Below are positions 1-7,122 of a DNA stretch of 19,983 nt, piece by piece. The notes beneath the pieces were generated by a model that saw only the letters and a list, made by a program, of their open reading frames with translations, made no database searches and had not been told where the DNA came from. This DNA comes from UBA6019 sp036564345 (GTDB lineage: Bacteria > Chloroflexota > Dormibacteria > Dormibacterales > Dormibacteraceae): contig DATCOZ010000004.1 of NCBI GenBank assembly GCA_036564345.1, forward strand, positions 1-19,983, read 5' to 3'. Every line of letters begins with the position of its first letter. Position 1 is the stretch's first letter. The position numbers were made by a program, and so were the translations under genes.

Positions 1-684
1 CTCAAGGACCGCTTCGGCTCCCAGGTGCGCACCCACTACCCGCTCTCGGTCCCCGAGGAGATCGAGATCATGGAGGGCGAACGGACGCCGCCGGGTCCCG
101 ATGTCGAGGTGCTGGTGCCCGCCTTCATGAAGGAGATCGTCGCGGAGATCACCCACCACTCCCGGCGCTCGCCCCACATCTCGCAGTCGTCCGGGGTGTC
201 GGTCCGGATGTCGATCGGCAACTACGAGAACCTGGTCTCCAACGCGATCCGCCGATCGGTCCGGCTGGGCGAATCGCTCGCCGTGCCGCGCGTCTCGGAC
301 CTCCAGTTCCTGGTCGCCTCGACCGCCGGACGAGTCGAGGTGGAGGCGCTCGACGAGGGCAAGGAGGAGCAGGTCCTCGCCCGCATCCAGCGCTCGGCGA
401 TCAACGCGGTGTTCGGGCGCCACTTCACGGCCGGGCAGTTCGAGTGGCTCGTCCAGCGCTTCGAGGACGGGATCTCGCTCGAGGTCGGCGAGGCGACCCC
501 GGCATCGGCTTACCTGAAGGTGCTCAAGGACCCCGCCGAGCTCCAGGCCGCGACCAAGCGGCTCGGCCTCCCCGAAAAGGCCGAGGCACAGGCAGCCGTG
601 CTCGAGCTGGTGCTCGAGGGACTGCATCTCAACAAGCGGCTCAATAAAGACGAGATGGATGGCAAGGTCCTCTACCGGCGCTGA
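1..684 (+). CDS. Magnesium-chelatase-family AAA+ ATPase, C-terminal part (5' end outside window)
   Basis: The frame is open from base 1, so this is the 3' portion of a longer gene; the GTG at 25 is internal. The first visible residues (LKDRFGSQVRTHYPLSVPEE) match the end of the AAA+ core of the Mg-chelatase ChlI/BchI-like ATPases of Actinobacteria and Chloroflexota, which are often annotated as magnesium chelatase or sigma-54-interacting regulator. The rest is the helical lid and the family C-terminus, ending in EGLHLNKRLNKDEMDGKVLY. Walker A and B would lie upstream, outside the window. In related genomes I recall this ATPase as a MoxR/RavA-like partner of a VWA-domain protein rather than a chlorophyll enzyme, and no pigment genes are visible here. 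The family call is firm; the cellular role is unknown. Confidence 0.85.
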   Translation, partial: LKDRFGSQVRTHYPLSVPEEIEIMEGERTPPGPDVEVLVPAFMKEIVAEITHHSRRSPHISQSSGVSVRMSIGNYENLVSNAIRRSVRLGESLAVPRVSDLQFLVASTAGRVEVEALDEGKEEQVLARIQRSAINAVFGRHFTAGQFEWLVQRFEDGISLEVGEATPASAYLKVLKDPAELQAATKRLGLPEKAEAQAAVLELVLEGLHLNKRLNKDEMDGKVLYRR

Positions 685-874
685 GGCGAGCCAGGCCAAC
701 TGCGATCGCTGCCACGCGCCCCTCACCAGGGACGCCAGCTACTGCGACGAGTGCGGGCAGCGCACCCGGGTCGCCATCCGGCGCGTTCGGCTTGCGGTCC
801 GGATCGAGATCCTCTTTTTCGGCGCGATCGCGCTGATGGTGCTCGCTTTCGCGGTCAGCCAGATCCCGCGTTAA
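659..874 (+). CDS. Small zinc-ribbon protein with one C-terminal membrane segment
   Basis: A 71-residue protein. Residues 15-32 contain two CxxC knuckles (C15/C18 and C29/C32) that form a zinc ribbon. They are followed by a basic stretch (about 35-46) and one hydrophobic segment (about 49-66) ending in a short polar tail. The ATG at 659 lies inside the 3' end of the upstream ATPase gene (26-nt overlap, different frame), so translation is probably coupled. The layout predicts an inner-membrane protein with its zinc ribbon in the cytoplasm. Such proteins are common and have no assigned function. The gene is supported by the intact ribbon and the operon position; the function is unknown. Confidence 0.72.
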   Translation: MARSSTGAEASQANCDRCHAPLTRDASYCDECGQRTRVAIRRVRLAVRIEILFFGAIALMVLAFAVSQIPR

Positions 875-888
875 GCGGCGGGGCTGAA

Positions 889-1374
889 ATGGAACCGGAC
901 CAGGCGCTCGAGAGGGAGGACGTCCTGACCATGCTCAGCGCCTGCCCCGAGCGGGTGCGCGACTACGTGATGGGGCTCGACGAGAGCCGCCTGGCCTACC
1001 GCCACGGTCCCGCCTTTCCGACTCTCCGCGAGCTCGTCCTGCACGTCAGCGAGACCGGCTCGGCCGCCGACACCGCCCTCCGCCACGCCTGCCTCGACGG
1101 GGCGTCCGAGGTGGACGCCCGGGCCGCCCTCGAACCGCCGATCGATGCATCCGAGGTGGTGACTCCGGCCCTCGAGAAGCTGGCCGACCTCGGTCGCATC
1201 CGCCGCCGCACGATGGACCTCCTCCGCGGGCTGACCGCCGCCGACTGGGAAAGGGTGGTCGTCGATCCCAACCTAGGCGAGCTCACGGTGCTCGACTTCT
1301 GCCGCCTGGTCGCGGCCCACGAGATGGGCCACCTGTCACAGGTCCGAAACCTGACGAGCCTGCTTCCCGATTAA
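889..1374 (+). CDS. DinB-fold metal-binding protein
   Basis: A 161-residue protein with the DinB/YfiT-like four-helix fold. The likely metal triad is visible: H52 (LVLHVSET) and H144/H148 in HEMGHLSQV near the C-terminus. Proteins of this fold include bacillithiol/mycothiol-dependent transferases and many uncharacterised DNA-damage-associated proteins, so the substrate cannot be assigned. The ATG at 889 was chosen because the family begins with a short helix just before the LSACPERVRDYV segment; upstream in-frame codons run antisense-like through the zinc-ribbon gene. It lies 14 nt after that gene and is probably co-transcribed. A second DinB-like protein is encoded at 12700. Confidence 0.82.
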   Translation: MEPDQALEREDVLTMLSACPERVRDYVMGLDESRLAYRHGPAFPTLRELVLHVSETGSAADTALRHACLDGASEVDARAALEPPIDASEVVTPALEKLADLGRIRRRTMDLLRGLTAADWERVVVDPNLGELTVLDFCRLVAAHEMGHLSQVRNLTSLLPD

Positions 1375-1448
1375 AGAACCGACCGACAGGCGCCGTCCGC
1401 ACTCGACGTCAACGGCTATGTGATCAGTCGTCTGCTAATCGCGGATCT

Positions 1449-1466
1449 TCCTTCGTGTCCTTCGTG
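1449..1466. repeat. Tandem 9-mer TCCTTCGTG x2 in the intergenic gap
   Basis: Two exact adjacent copies of TCCTTCGTG are followed by a degenerate third unit (TCTTGG). The opposite strand reads as repeated ACACGAAGG. Strings of this kind recur between genes in many environmental bacterial genomes, but that statement is from memory. It lies between the convergent DinB and ABC-2 permease genes. Confidence 0.5.
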
Positions 1467-1503
1467 TCTTGGAGGTTTCGGACCCTTCTACGCCGGCTGC
1501 ACT

Positions 1504-1528
1504 CGGACGGCTTCAGAATCACCGTCCG
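1504..1528. terminator. Hairpin at the end of the ABC exporter operon
   Basis: CGGACGG and CCGTCCG form a 7-bp perfect stem with an 11-nt loop. It directly abuts the stop codon of the permease gene (stop at 1529-1531, minus strand). There is no T-tract, so it is a weak or factor-dependent terminator candidate for either convergent unit. Confidence 0.4.
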
Positions 1529-2308
1529 TTATCGGTTGGTCTCCTGCCTTACGAAGAGGGCGGTTCCGACGACGAGGAAGACGGCGAACATGACGACCAT
1601 CACGGCGAGGTTCGTGAGTGGATCGAAAAGCACGATCTTCGAATACTCGGGCCGGCCCGAGTAGAGGACCCCGCGCAAGAGGTCGACCGGGTAGCGCATG
1701 GGCGAGATCAATGAGAAGGGCACCAGGTACCAGGGCAGGATCTTGATCGGGTTGAAGATTCCAGCCAGGAAGAACTGGGGGAAAAGGAGGAACGGAAAGA
1801 TCTGCTGCGCCGTGCGCTGGTTGTTGAGCATCGACATGGCGCTCACACCGAACCCGGCCCCGAGGAAGCAGGCGAGGACGCTCACGGCGAGCATCGCGAG
1901 CAGGATCGGAACCGTGAGGTGCACCCCGAACGCGGCAGCGAGCACGAACATCGGGAGGGCCTGGATAAGGGAGACGGCGCTCTCGCCCAGGATCTTGCCG
2001 AAAACGATCGAGTAGCGCGAGATCGGCGAGACGAACATCTCCTGGCTGAAGTCCTGCTCGCGGTCGTCGATGAGCGAGATCAGGCCCTGCGCGGCCGATT
2101 GGAAGAGCGTCATGCCGAGCACGCCGGTGAAGATGAAGCCGATGAAGTTGAAGCCGGCGGCCCTGCCCAGGTTGCCCTGCAGGGTGCCACCCATCAGCCC
2201 GATGAAGATGATCGGGAAGACGATCGAGAAGCCGAGCCGGGCGCGATCGCGGAACAGCTTCAGGACGTCGCGCGAGGCGACCGTCAGGATGGCGTTGACC
2301 TCGGTCAT
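1529..2308 (-). CDS. ABC-2 type exporter permease (DrrB-like)
   Basis: A 259-residue integral membrane protein of the ABC-2 family. It has six predicted hydrophobic segments: about 26-46, 55-75, 105-128, 137-160, 168-190 and 228-250. The sequence FVSPISRYSIVFGKILGE, a conserved cytoplasmic loop of the family, precedes the third. It pairs with the ATPase encoded immediately upstream through a 4-nt ATGA overlap, so the two are translationally coupled in the DrrAB arrangement. The family exports drugs, lipids or polysaccharide precursors. Nothing here identifies the substrate. Confidence 0.9.
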   Translation of the reverse strand: MTEVNAILTVASRDVLKLFRDRARLGFSIVFPIIFIGLMGGTLQGNLGRAAGFNFIGFIFTGVLGMTLFQSAAQGLISLIDDREQDFSQEMFVSPISRYSIVFGKILGESAVSLIQALPMFVLAAAFGVHLTVPILLAMLAVSVLACFLGAGFGVSAMSMLNNQRTAQQIFPFLLFPQFFLAGIFNPIKILPWYLVPFSLISPMRYPVDLLRGVLYSGRPEYSKIVLFDPLTNLAVMVVMFAVFLVVGTALFVRQETNR

Positions 2309-3246
2309 TCCATCTCCGTCCCGACGATCTTGAGGTAGGCGTCCTCGAGCGAGGGCGCGTGGATCCTGAGCACGGTCAGCTCGGTGTCGAGGGAGCGGAT
2401 CACGTCCTGCGCCGAGTGACCGTTGAGGAGGACGTGGAAGGGGCCCGATTCGCGCACCGTGAGGCCGCGCCGCTCCATCTCACGAGAGAGCGCCGGGCGG
2501 TCGGCCGCGTCGATGACCAGGTACTCCTGGAGCAGGTCGGCCTTGATCTCGTCAGGCGTCCCCAGCTTCACCACCCGCCCCTTGTCGAGGATGCAGATCC
2601 GGTCCGCCTCCTCGGCCTCATCCAGGTAGTGGGTCGTCAGGACGACGGTGGTCTCGCTCTTTGCCCGGACCTCCCTCAGGTAGTCCCACAGGTTGCGCCG
2701 GCTGGCGGCGTCGAGGCCGGCGGTCGGCTCGTCCAGGAAGAGCACCTTTGGGCGGTGCATGAGGCCGCGGATGATCTCGAGCTTGCGCATCATGCCGCCC
2801 GACATCTTCTTCAACGGCTTGAAGATCTCCTCCTCCAACCCGAGCAGCGATGCCAGCTCGGTGACCTGGCGGCGGTACTCCTGCGGCATCATCCGGAAGA
2901 ACGGCCGGTAGGGGTAGAGGCCGTAGAGGATGGCGTGGAAGCGGACGTTCTCCTCGCCCGACAGGTTCCGGTCGATGCTCGGCTTCTGGAAGATGATGCC
3001 GACCTGCCTGCGAACCTGGGCTGCCTGGTGAACGGCATCGGCACCGCCGATCGTGACCTGTCCCGAGGTCGGCGCGAGGGTGGTCGTGAGGATCGAGATG
3101 GTCGTCGTCTTGCCGGCCCCGTTGGGACCGAGCAGCGCGAAGAACTCGCCCGCCTGGACTGAGAAGGAGACGCCGTCGACGGCGTTCTTGTCGGCTTTCT
3201 TGTAGCGCTTGACGAGGTCGCGGACCTCGATCACAGGCTCGCTCAC
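2305..3246 (-). CDS. ABC exporter ATP-binding protein (DrrA-like)
   Basis: A 313-residue protein with a full ABC ATPase domain. Walker A is at 40-48 (GPNGAGKTT), the Q-loop at Q87, the signature MSGGM at 148-152, Walker B VLFLDEP with catalytic E173, the D-loop GLD, and the switch H206 (LTTHYLDEAEEADRI). The C-terminal 80 residues form the extra domain typical of DrrA/CcmA-type exporters. The GTG start has no Shine-Dalgarno sequence. A TACTGT hexamer ends 6 nt before it, fitting a leaderless transcript. It energises the permease at 1529-2308; the substrate is unknown. Confidence 0.92.
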   Translation of the reverse strand: MSEPVIEVRDLVKRYKKADKNAVDGVSFSVQAGEFFALLGPNGAGKTTTISILTTTLAPTSGQVTIGGADAVHQAAQVRRQVGIIFQKPSIDRNLSGEENVRFHAILYGLYPYRPFFRMMPQEYRRQVTELASLLGLEEEIFKPLKKMSGGMMRKLEIIRGLMHRPKVLFLDEPTAGLDAASRRNLWDYLREVRAKSETTVVLTTHYLDEAEEADRICILDKGRVVKLGTPDEIKADLLQEYLVIDAADRPALSREMERRGLTVRESGPFHVLLNGHSAQDVIRSLDTELTVLRIHAPSLEDAYLKIVGTEME

Positions 3247-3252
3247 GTCCGG

Positions 3253-3258
3253 ACAGTA
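3253..3258 (-). promoter_or_regulatory. Predicted -10 element of the ABC exporter operon
   Basis: TACTGT on the minus strand ends 6 nt before the GTG at 3246. This spacing would put the transcription start at or near the start codon. No clear -35 element was identified. Confidence 0.45.
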
Positions 3259-3305
3259 GCGGAGGAGCGAGGGTGAAGAAGGTGCGTTCGCCCTAACAGG
3301 TGGAC

Positions 3306-3330
3306 GGCGCCGGGCACTGCGCCCGGCGCC
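3306..3330. terminator. Strong perfect hairpin downstream of tgt
   Basis: GGCGCCGGGC and GCCCGGCGCC form a perfect 10-bp GC stem with a 5-nt loop (ACTGC). It lies 34 nt beyond the tgt stop codon and upstream of the ABC exporter gene on the same strand. No T-tract follows. It is the best candidate in the gap for ending the MFS-tgt transcript, possibly with Rho or as an RNA-end stabiliser. Confidence 0.55.
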
Positions 3331-3364
3331 ATCCGAGGGAGGGAGAAGCTAACCGTACAACGAT

Positions 3365-4549
3365 TCAGGATGATTCGCTGAGGAGTTGCGCGCGGTATTG
3401 CGCCAGCCGGCCCAGGCTGATGGCGTCGCGAACCTCCTCCAGCAGCCTCGCCGTGAAGCGGAGGTTGTGCTCGGCCATGAGAGGGATAGCGAGCATCTCG
3501 TGAGCCTTGAGCAGGTGCCACAGATAGGCCCGGCTGAAGCGGGAACAGGTGTGGCAGTCACAGCCTTCTTCGAGCGGACCGTCCTCGACCGCCCGCGCCG
3601 AGCTGGTCAGGTCGAGCCGGAAGCGAGGCAGTCCACGATGAAGGACATGGCCGTGACGCGCGATGCGCGTCGGCATCGCGCAGTCGAAGGTGTCGATGCC
3701 GCGGAGCGCACCCTCGACCAGGTCGTCGGGCTCGCCGACCCCGAGCAGGTGCCGCGGCCGGCCGGCGGGCAGCAGGGGCACGACGAGATCGACGACCCCA
3801 TACCAGTCCTGCTTCGTCTGGCCCAGGCAGTCACCGATCGCCATGCCCGCGAAGGGCATCTCCGCGATCGCGGCGGCGGAGCGGCGCCGGAGCTCCGGGT
3901 AGACACCGCCGTGGTTGATCGCGTAGAGCGACTGCCCGGCCGCCATGCCGAGGCGCTCGAAGGCGTCGAGGCAGCGGCGCGCCCAGCGGATGTTCCGCTC
4001 CGTCGCGGCGCGGGTGTAATCGGCGCTGACGTGGAAGGGCGTGCACTCGTCGAGGCACATCAGGAGATCCGCGCCGAGGTCGCGCTGCAGCTCCATGTTC
4101 GACTCCGGCGTGAAGCGGTGGCGGCTGCCGTCGATGTAGGACCTGAAGTCGGCGCCCTCCTCGTCGACCTTGACCGCCTCGACCAGCAGCGCCTCGTCGG
4201 GGACCGGGGTCCGACGCCGTCCCTTCACCTCGTCGGCGACGTGGCCGTGCTGGAAGCTGAAGATCTGGAACCCGCCGCTGTCCGTGGCGAGCACCCCGTC
4301 CCAGCCCATGTAGCGGTGGAGTCCGCCGGCGCGGGCGACGGCCGCGGCGCCGGGCTGGAGGTGGACGTGGTATGCGTTCACGATCAGCGCGCCGATTCCG
4401 GCGCGACCGGCGTTCTCGGCGTCGAGGCCCTTGAGCGCGCCCCGGGTGGCGACGGCGAAGAAGCCGGGCGTCTCGATCGCCCCGTGGGGCGTTCGGAGCA
4501 CGCCACGGCGGGCGGCGCCGTCGGTTGCGATGACCTCGAAGGTCAGCAT
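3365..4549 (-). CDS. tgt: tRNA-guanine transglycosylase (queuine-type candidate)
   Basis: A 394-residue TIM-barrel transglycosylase that exchanges G34 of GUN-anticodon tRNAs for a deazaguanine base. Visible residues: D90 in TDSGGFQ (general acid/base), D167 in DECTP (base binding), nucleophile D289 in GIDTFDC, and the zinc site C330, C332, C335 and H361. The base-recognition elements are atypical: INHGG (211-215) replaces the usual IQQGS type, and AIGDCLGQT (237-245) replaces AIGGLAVGE. About 24 extra residues follow SGGFQIFSF (about 100-127). From memory, HGG, GxxLG, ARHG and the insertion resemble the chlamydial Tgt, which uses queuine. The ATG at 4549 has GGAGG 4 nt upstream and overlaps the MFS gene by 7 nt. 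The family is certain; queuine as substrate is inferred. Confidence 0.93.
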   Translation of the reverse strand: MLTFEVIATDGAARRGVLRTPHGAIETPGFFAVATRGALKGLDAENAGRAGIGALIVNAYHVHLQPGAAAVARAGGLHRYMGWDGVLATDSGGFQIFSFQHGHVADEVKGRRRTPVPDEALLVEAVKVDEEGADFRSYIDGSRHRFTPESNMELQRDLGADLLMCLDECTPFHVSADYTRAATERNIRWARRCLDAFERLGMAAGQSLYAINHGGVYPELRRRSAAAIAEMPFAGMAIGDCLGQTKQDWYGVVDLVVPLLPAGRPRHLLGVGEPDDLVEGALRGIDTFDCAMPTRIARHGHVLHRGLPRFRLDLTSSARAVEDGPLEEGCDCHTCSRFSRAYLWHLLKAHEMLAIPLMAEHNLRFTARLLEEVRDAISLGRLAQYRAQLLSESS

Positions 4550-5739
4550 GCGGCCTCCGCTGCCGGCACCTTCTGCCGGCGGCCGAGGAAGGGAACCGCG
4601 GCGAGCGCCAGCAGGCAGACGACGGCGATCGAAAGGAAGGGCAGCGTGATCCAATAGCTGAACAGGAAGCCGCCACCGAGAGCGCCGAGGGCCTCGACCC
4701 CGACCGTGAACATGCCGAAGAGGCCCTGCGCGCGGCCCTGTTGGCTGGAGGGGACGACCCGGCTGATCTCGGCGTAGACGGCGGGCATCCCGCCGAGCGT
4801 GCAGACCGCCTCCACGAAGCTCAGCGCCATCACGATCGGGATGCTCCGGGTGAACCCGTAGGCGATCGCGAAGACGCCGCCGAAGAGCAGCGTCAGGAAG
4901 ACCATCGACCGGATCCCGAAGCGGTCGCCGAGGCGTCCAGCGGCGCCGCTGAACAGGATTATCGGCAGCGAGTAGACGCTGACGGAGAGCCCGGCCACCA
5001 GCGGGGAGCCGCCGAGCGCGGTCACATAGAGGACCCACATCGCGGTGTACACGCCGCCCATGTAGGCCCACGCCGCACCGGCCAGCACGGCCGGAAGCAG
5101 CGCCAGCAGCAGCTTGGTCGGCACCAGGCCGGCGATCGCCTGGCCCGCCGTCGCGTGCTCCTGGACGGCCACCTGCCGGGGCAGCGACACGAGCATCGCG
5201 GCACCGGCCAGGCAGGCGAGCGCCGAGCCTGCGAAGACCATGTTCAGGTTCACCAGCGCGAGCCCGCCGCCGATGATCGGGCCGACCAGGAAGCCGCCCA
5301 TGCTCGAGCCCTGCCAGTGGCCGTAGACGGTGGCCCGCATCTCAGGCGGCGTCAGGTCGGCCAGCAGGGCACGGGCGGCCGGCATGTAGAAACCGCCCAG
5401 CGCGGCGTGCACGAAGCGGATCCCGATCAGCGTGTTCACGGGCAGGGGCACCAGGTAGACGAGGAAGAAGAGCCCATAGGCGGCCATGCTCAGGATCACG
5501 ATCGTCCGCCGGCTGTAGCGGTCCGCCAGCCAGCCTCCCGGCGCCTGGACGAGCAGGTTGCCGACCAGGGCCGAGGCGCCGATCACGCCGACCAGCACCG
5601 GCCCTCCGCCTCGCCCCTCGACGAAGAGCGGAAGGATCGGGAAGAAGAGCCCGAGACCCAGGTTGTCGAGGATGTTCCCGGCGAGCAGCACCCAGGCCGC
5701 CCGAGGCACGCCGGAAAAGCCGAGTCGAGTCTGGATCAC
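4543..5739 (-). CDS. MFS transporter, 12 membrane segments, coupled to tgt
   Basis: A 398-residue major facilitator protein with two six-helix halves. The loop 2-3 motif A reads GGWLADRYSRRT and a second copy in the C-half reads AGRLGDRFGIRS. The N-terminus (NILDNLGLGLFFPILPLFVE) is the first helix of the drug/metabolite MFS group. The start is GTG, preceded 9 nt earlier by TAGCAT and by no Shine-Dalgarno sequence. The 3' end overlaps tgt by 7 nt, so the two are one transcription unit. The substrate is unknown. Coupling to tgt makes uptake of queuine or queuosine, or export of a related base, a reasonable hypothesis but no more; known queuosine-precursor transporters (YhhQ, QrtT) are unrelated families. 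Confidence 0.88.
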   Translation of the reverse strand: MIQTRLGFSGVPRAAWVLLAGNILDNLGLGLFFPILPLFVEGRGGGPVLVGVIGASALVGNLLVQAPGGWLADRYSRRTIVILSMAAYGLFFLVYLVPLPVNTLIGIRFVHAALGGFYMPAARALLADLTPPEMRATVYGHWQGSSMGGFLVGPIIGGGLALVNLNMVFAGSALACLAGAAMLVSLPRQVAVQEHATAGQAIAGLVPTKLLLALLPAVLAGAAWAYMGGVYTAMWVLYVTALGGSPLVAGLSVSVYSLPIILFSGAAGRLGDRFGIRSMVFLTLLFGGVFAIAYGFTRSIPIVMALSFVEAVCTLGGMPAVYAEISRVVPSSQQGRAQGLFGMFTVGVEALGALGGGFLFSYWITLPFLSIAVVCLLALAAVPFLGRRQKVPAAEAAC

Positions 5740-5748
5740 AGCCCGAGA

Positions 5749-5754
5749 ATGCTA
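5749..5754 (-). promoter_or_regulatory. Predicted -10 element of the MFS-tgt unit
   Basis: TAGCAT on the minus strand lies 9 nt before the GTG at 5739. Its first three bases are the TAG stop codon of the disulfide reductase gene, so promoter and upstream stop codon share bases. Confidence 0.4.
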
Positions 5755-7122
5755 TCGAGGTGCTTGCTTGGCCAGCTCCTGGAGGCAGTAGCCGAGGATC
5801 CGGGAGAACGCCGGGAAGGGGTGGATCAGATCGGCGAGCACCGCCAGCGGCGTCCTCGCTTTGACCGCCAGGGACAGCTCGGACAGCATCTCGCCCGCCC
5901 TCGGCTGAAGGATCGTCGCGCCGACCAGGACGCGGGCGCCACCGTCGCCGACGAGCTTCACGACCCCCTGGTGGAAGTCGTGGATGTAGCCGCGGGCACT
6001 ATTCGCGGGGTCGGTCGTGAAGGTGATGACGTCCAGGCCGGCAGCCCGGGCGGCTGCCTCGCTCAGGCCGACCGACGCGACCTCGGGGTCGGTGAAGGTG
6101 ACCCGCGGGACGGCCGCGTGGTCCGCAGGGGCGACCTTGCCGGCCAACGCCCGGCCGATCAGCTGCCCGTGGTAGTAGGCCAGGTGGGTGAAGCCGCCCA
6201 GCCCGTTGACGTCCCCGCCCGCGTAGATGCCGTCCCCGGCCAACAGCGTGATCGGATCCACCTTCAGCCAGCCCCGCTCGCTGGTCGCGAGGCCCGCCGC
6301 CGGCAGATCGATGGTTGCGAGCCGCGGCCGGCGGCCGGTGGCAACCAGGAGCACATCGCCCTCGATGACCGGAGCACCGTCGACGAGGACCCTGATCCCG
6401 GTGGCCGTCTTCTCGACGCCGACGACCTTGTGCCCGGTGTGGACGGCGATCCCCTCCTCAGTCAGGTGCTTGCCGAGCAGCTCGCCCGCCTCCGGCTCCT
6501 CGGCGGGGACGACCCGCGGACCGCCCTCGATGATGTGCACCTGCGACCCGATCCGGGCATAGGCCTGGCCGAGCTCGACTCCGATCGCTCCTCCGCCGAG
6601 GATCACCAGCGAGGCCGGCAGCGCCTTCGGGAGCGTGGCTTCCCGGTTGGTCCAGAAGGGGACGTCGGCGAGGCCGGGGATGGGCGGCACGAACGGATCG
6701 GTGCCGGTCGCGATGACGACGCCGCGCCGAGCCGTCAGGGTCCGACCGCCGACGGTGACCGTCCGTGGCCCGGAGAGGTGCGCCTCGCCGCGGATCAGCT
6801 CGACCCCGTCGCCCGCGATCGCCCTGGCAGCGTTGGTGTCGTCGAGGTCGCGCGCCATCCAGAGGACCCGCTTCGAGATCTTTGGAAAATCGACGCTCCA
6901 TTCGACCCGGCTGGCCGCCAGGCTGCGGGCGTCGCCCGCCTCATCGAGGGTCTCCGCCGAGCGCAGCAGCGTCTTGCTCGGGATGCAGCCCCAGTAGGGG
7001 CACTCCCCGCCGACGAGCTCGCGCTCGATGACGACCATGGTCAGGCCGGATCCCCTCAGCTCCCCGGCCACCGCCTCGCCGCAGACGCCGCCGCCGAGGC
7101 AGATCACATCGAACTCATCCAT
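5752..7122 (-). CDS. FAD/NAD-dependent disulfide oxidoreductase (class I, Lpd/Mer-like) lacking the C-terminal His-Glu dyad
   Basis: A 456-residue flavoprotein of the lipoamide dehydrogenase/mercuric reductase family. It has the N-terminal FAD motif LGGGVCGEA (9-17), redox cysteines C41 and C46 in GGECPYWGCIPSK, the NAD motif GGGAIGVELG (176-185) with E199 after the second strand (suggesting NADH rather than NADPH), FAD motif AGGDVNG (301-307), and a dimerisation domain from about 339. The usual HxHPTxxE base motif is HPFPAFSR (434-441), so the active-site His and Glu are Phe436 and Arg441. The redox cysteines are kept, so thiol chemistry remains possible, but lipoamide activity is doubtful. 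The start at 7122 was preferred over ATG 7128 because GGAGGGGG is then 6-9 nt away. It overlaps the ABC ATPase gene by 8 nt. Confidence 0.88.
   Translation of the reverse strand: MDEFDVICLGGGVCGEAVAGELRGSGLTMVVIERELVGGECPYWGCIPSKTLLRSAETLDEAGDARSLAASRVEWSVDFPKISKRVLWMARDLDDTNAARAIAGDGVELIRGEAHLSGPRTVTVGGRTLTARRGVVIATGTDPFVPPIPGLADVPFWTNREATLPKALPASLVILGGGAIGVELGQAYARIGSQVHIIEGGPRVVPAEEPEAGELLGKHLTEEGIAVHTGHKVVGVEKTATGIRVLVDGAPVIEGDVLLVATGRRPRLATIDLPAAGLATSERGWLKVDPITLLAGDGIYAGGDVNGLGGFTHLAYYHGQLIGRALAGKVAPADHAAVPRVTFTDPEVASVGLSEAAARAAGLDVITFTTDPANSARGYIHDFHQGVVKLVGDGGARVLVGATILQPRAGEMLSELSLAVKARTPLAVLADLIHPFPAFSRILGYCLQELAKQAPR

Noticed and set aside
1..684. Chlorophyll-pathway magnesium chelatase
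   Set aside because: The sequence fits the broader ChlI-like ATPase family of non-phototrophs, and no pigment-synthesis genes are visible.
3247..3364. preQ1 riboswitch or other regulatory RNA near tgt
   Set aside because: The gap lies downstream of tgt. The start of tgt is inside the MFS gene, and no riboswitch-like structure was recognised before the MFS gene.
3365..4549. DNA-modifying DpdA-type transglycosylase
   Set aside because: The bacterial tRNA-type length, zinc site and C-terminus are standard for Tgt, and no dpd cluster genes accompany it.
3365..5071. A 568-residue reading of the tgt frame with a long N-terminal extension
   Set aside because: The extension is Arg/Pro-rich out-of-frame translation of the MFS gene. 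Tgt homology begins at ATG 4549, which has a Shine-Dalgarno sequence.
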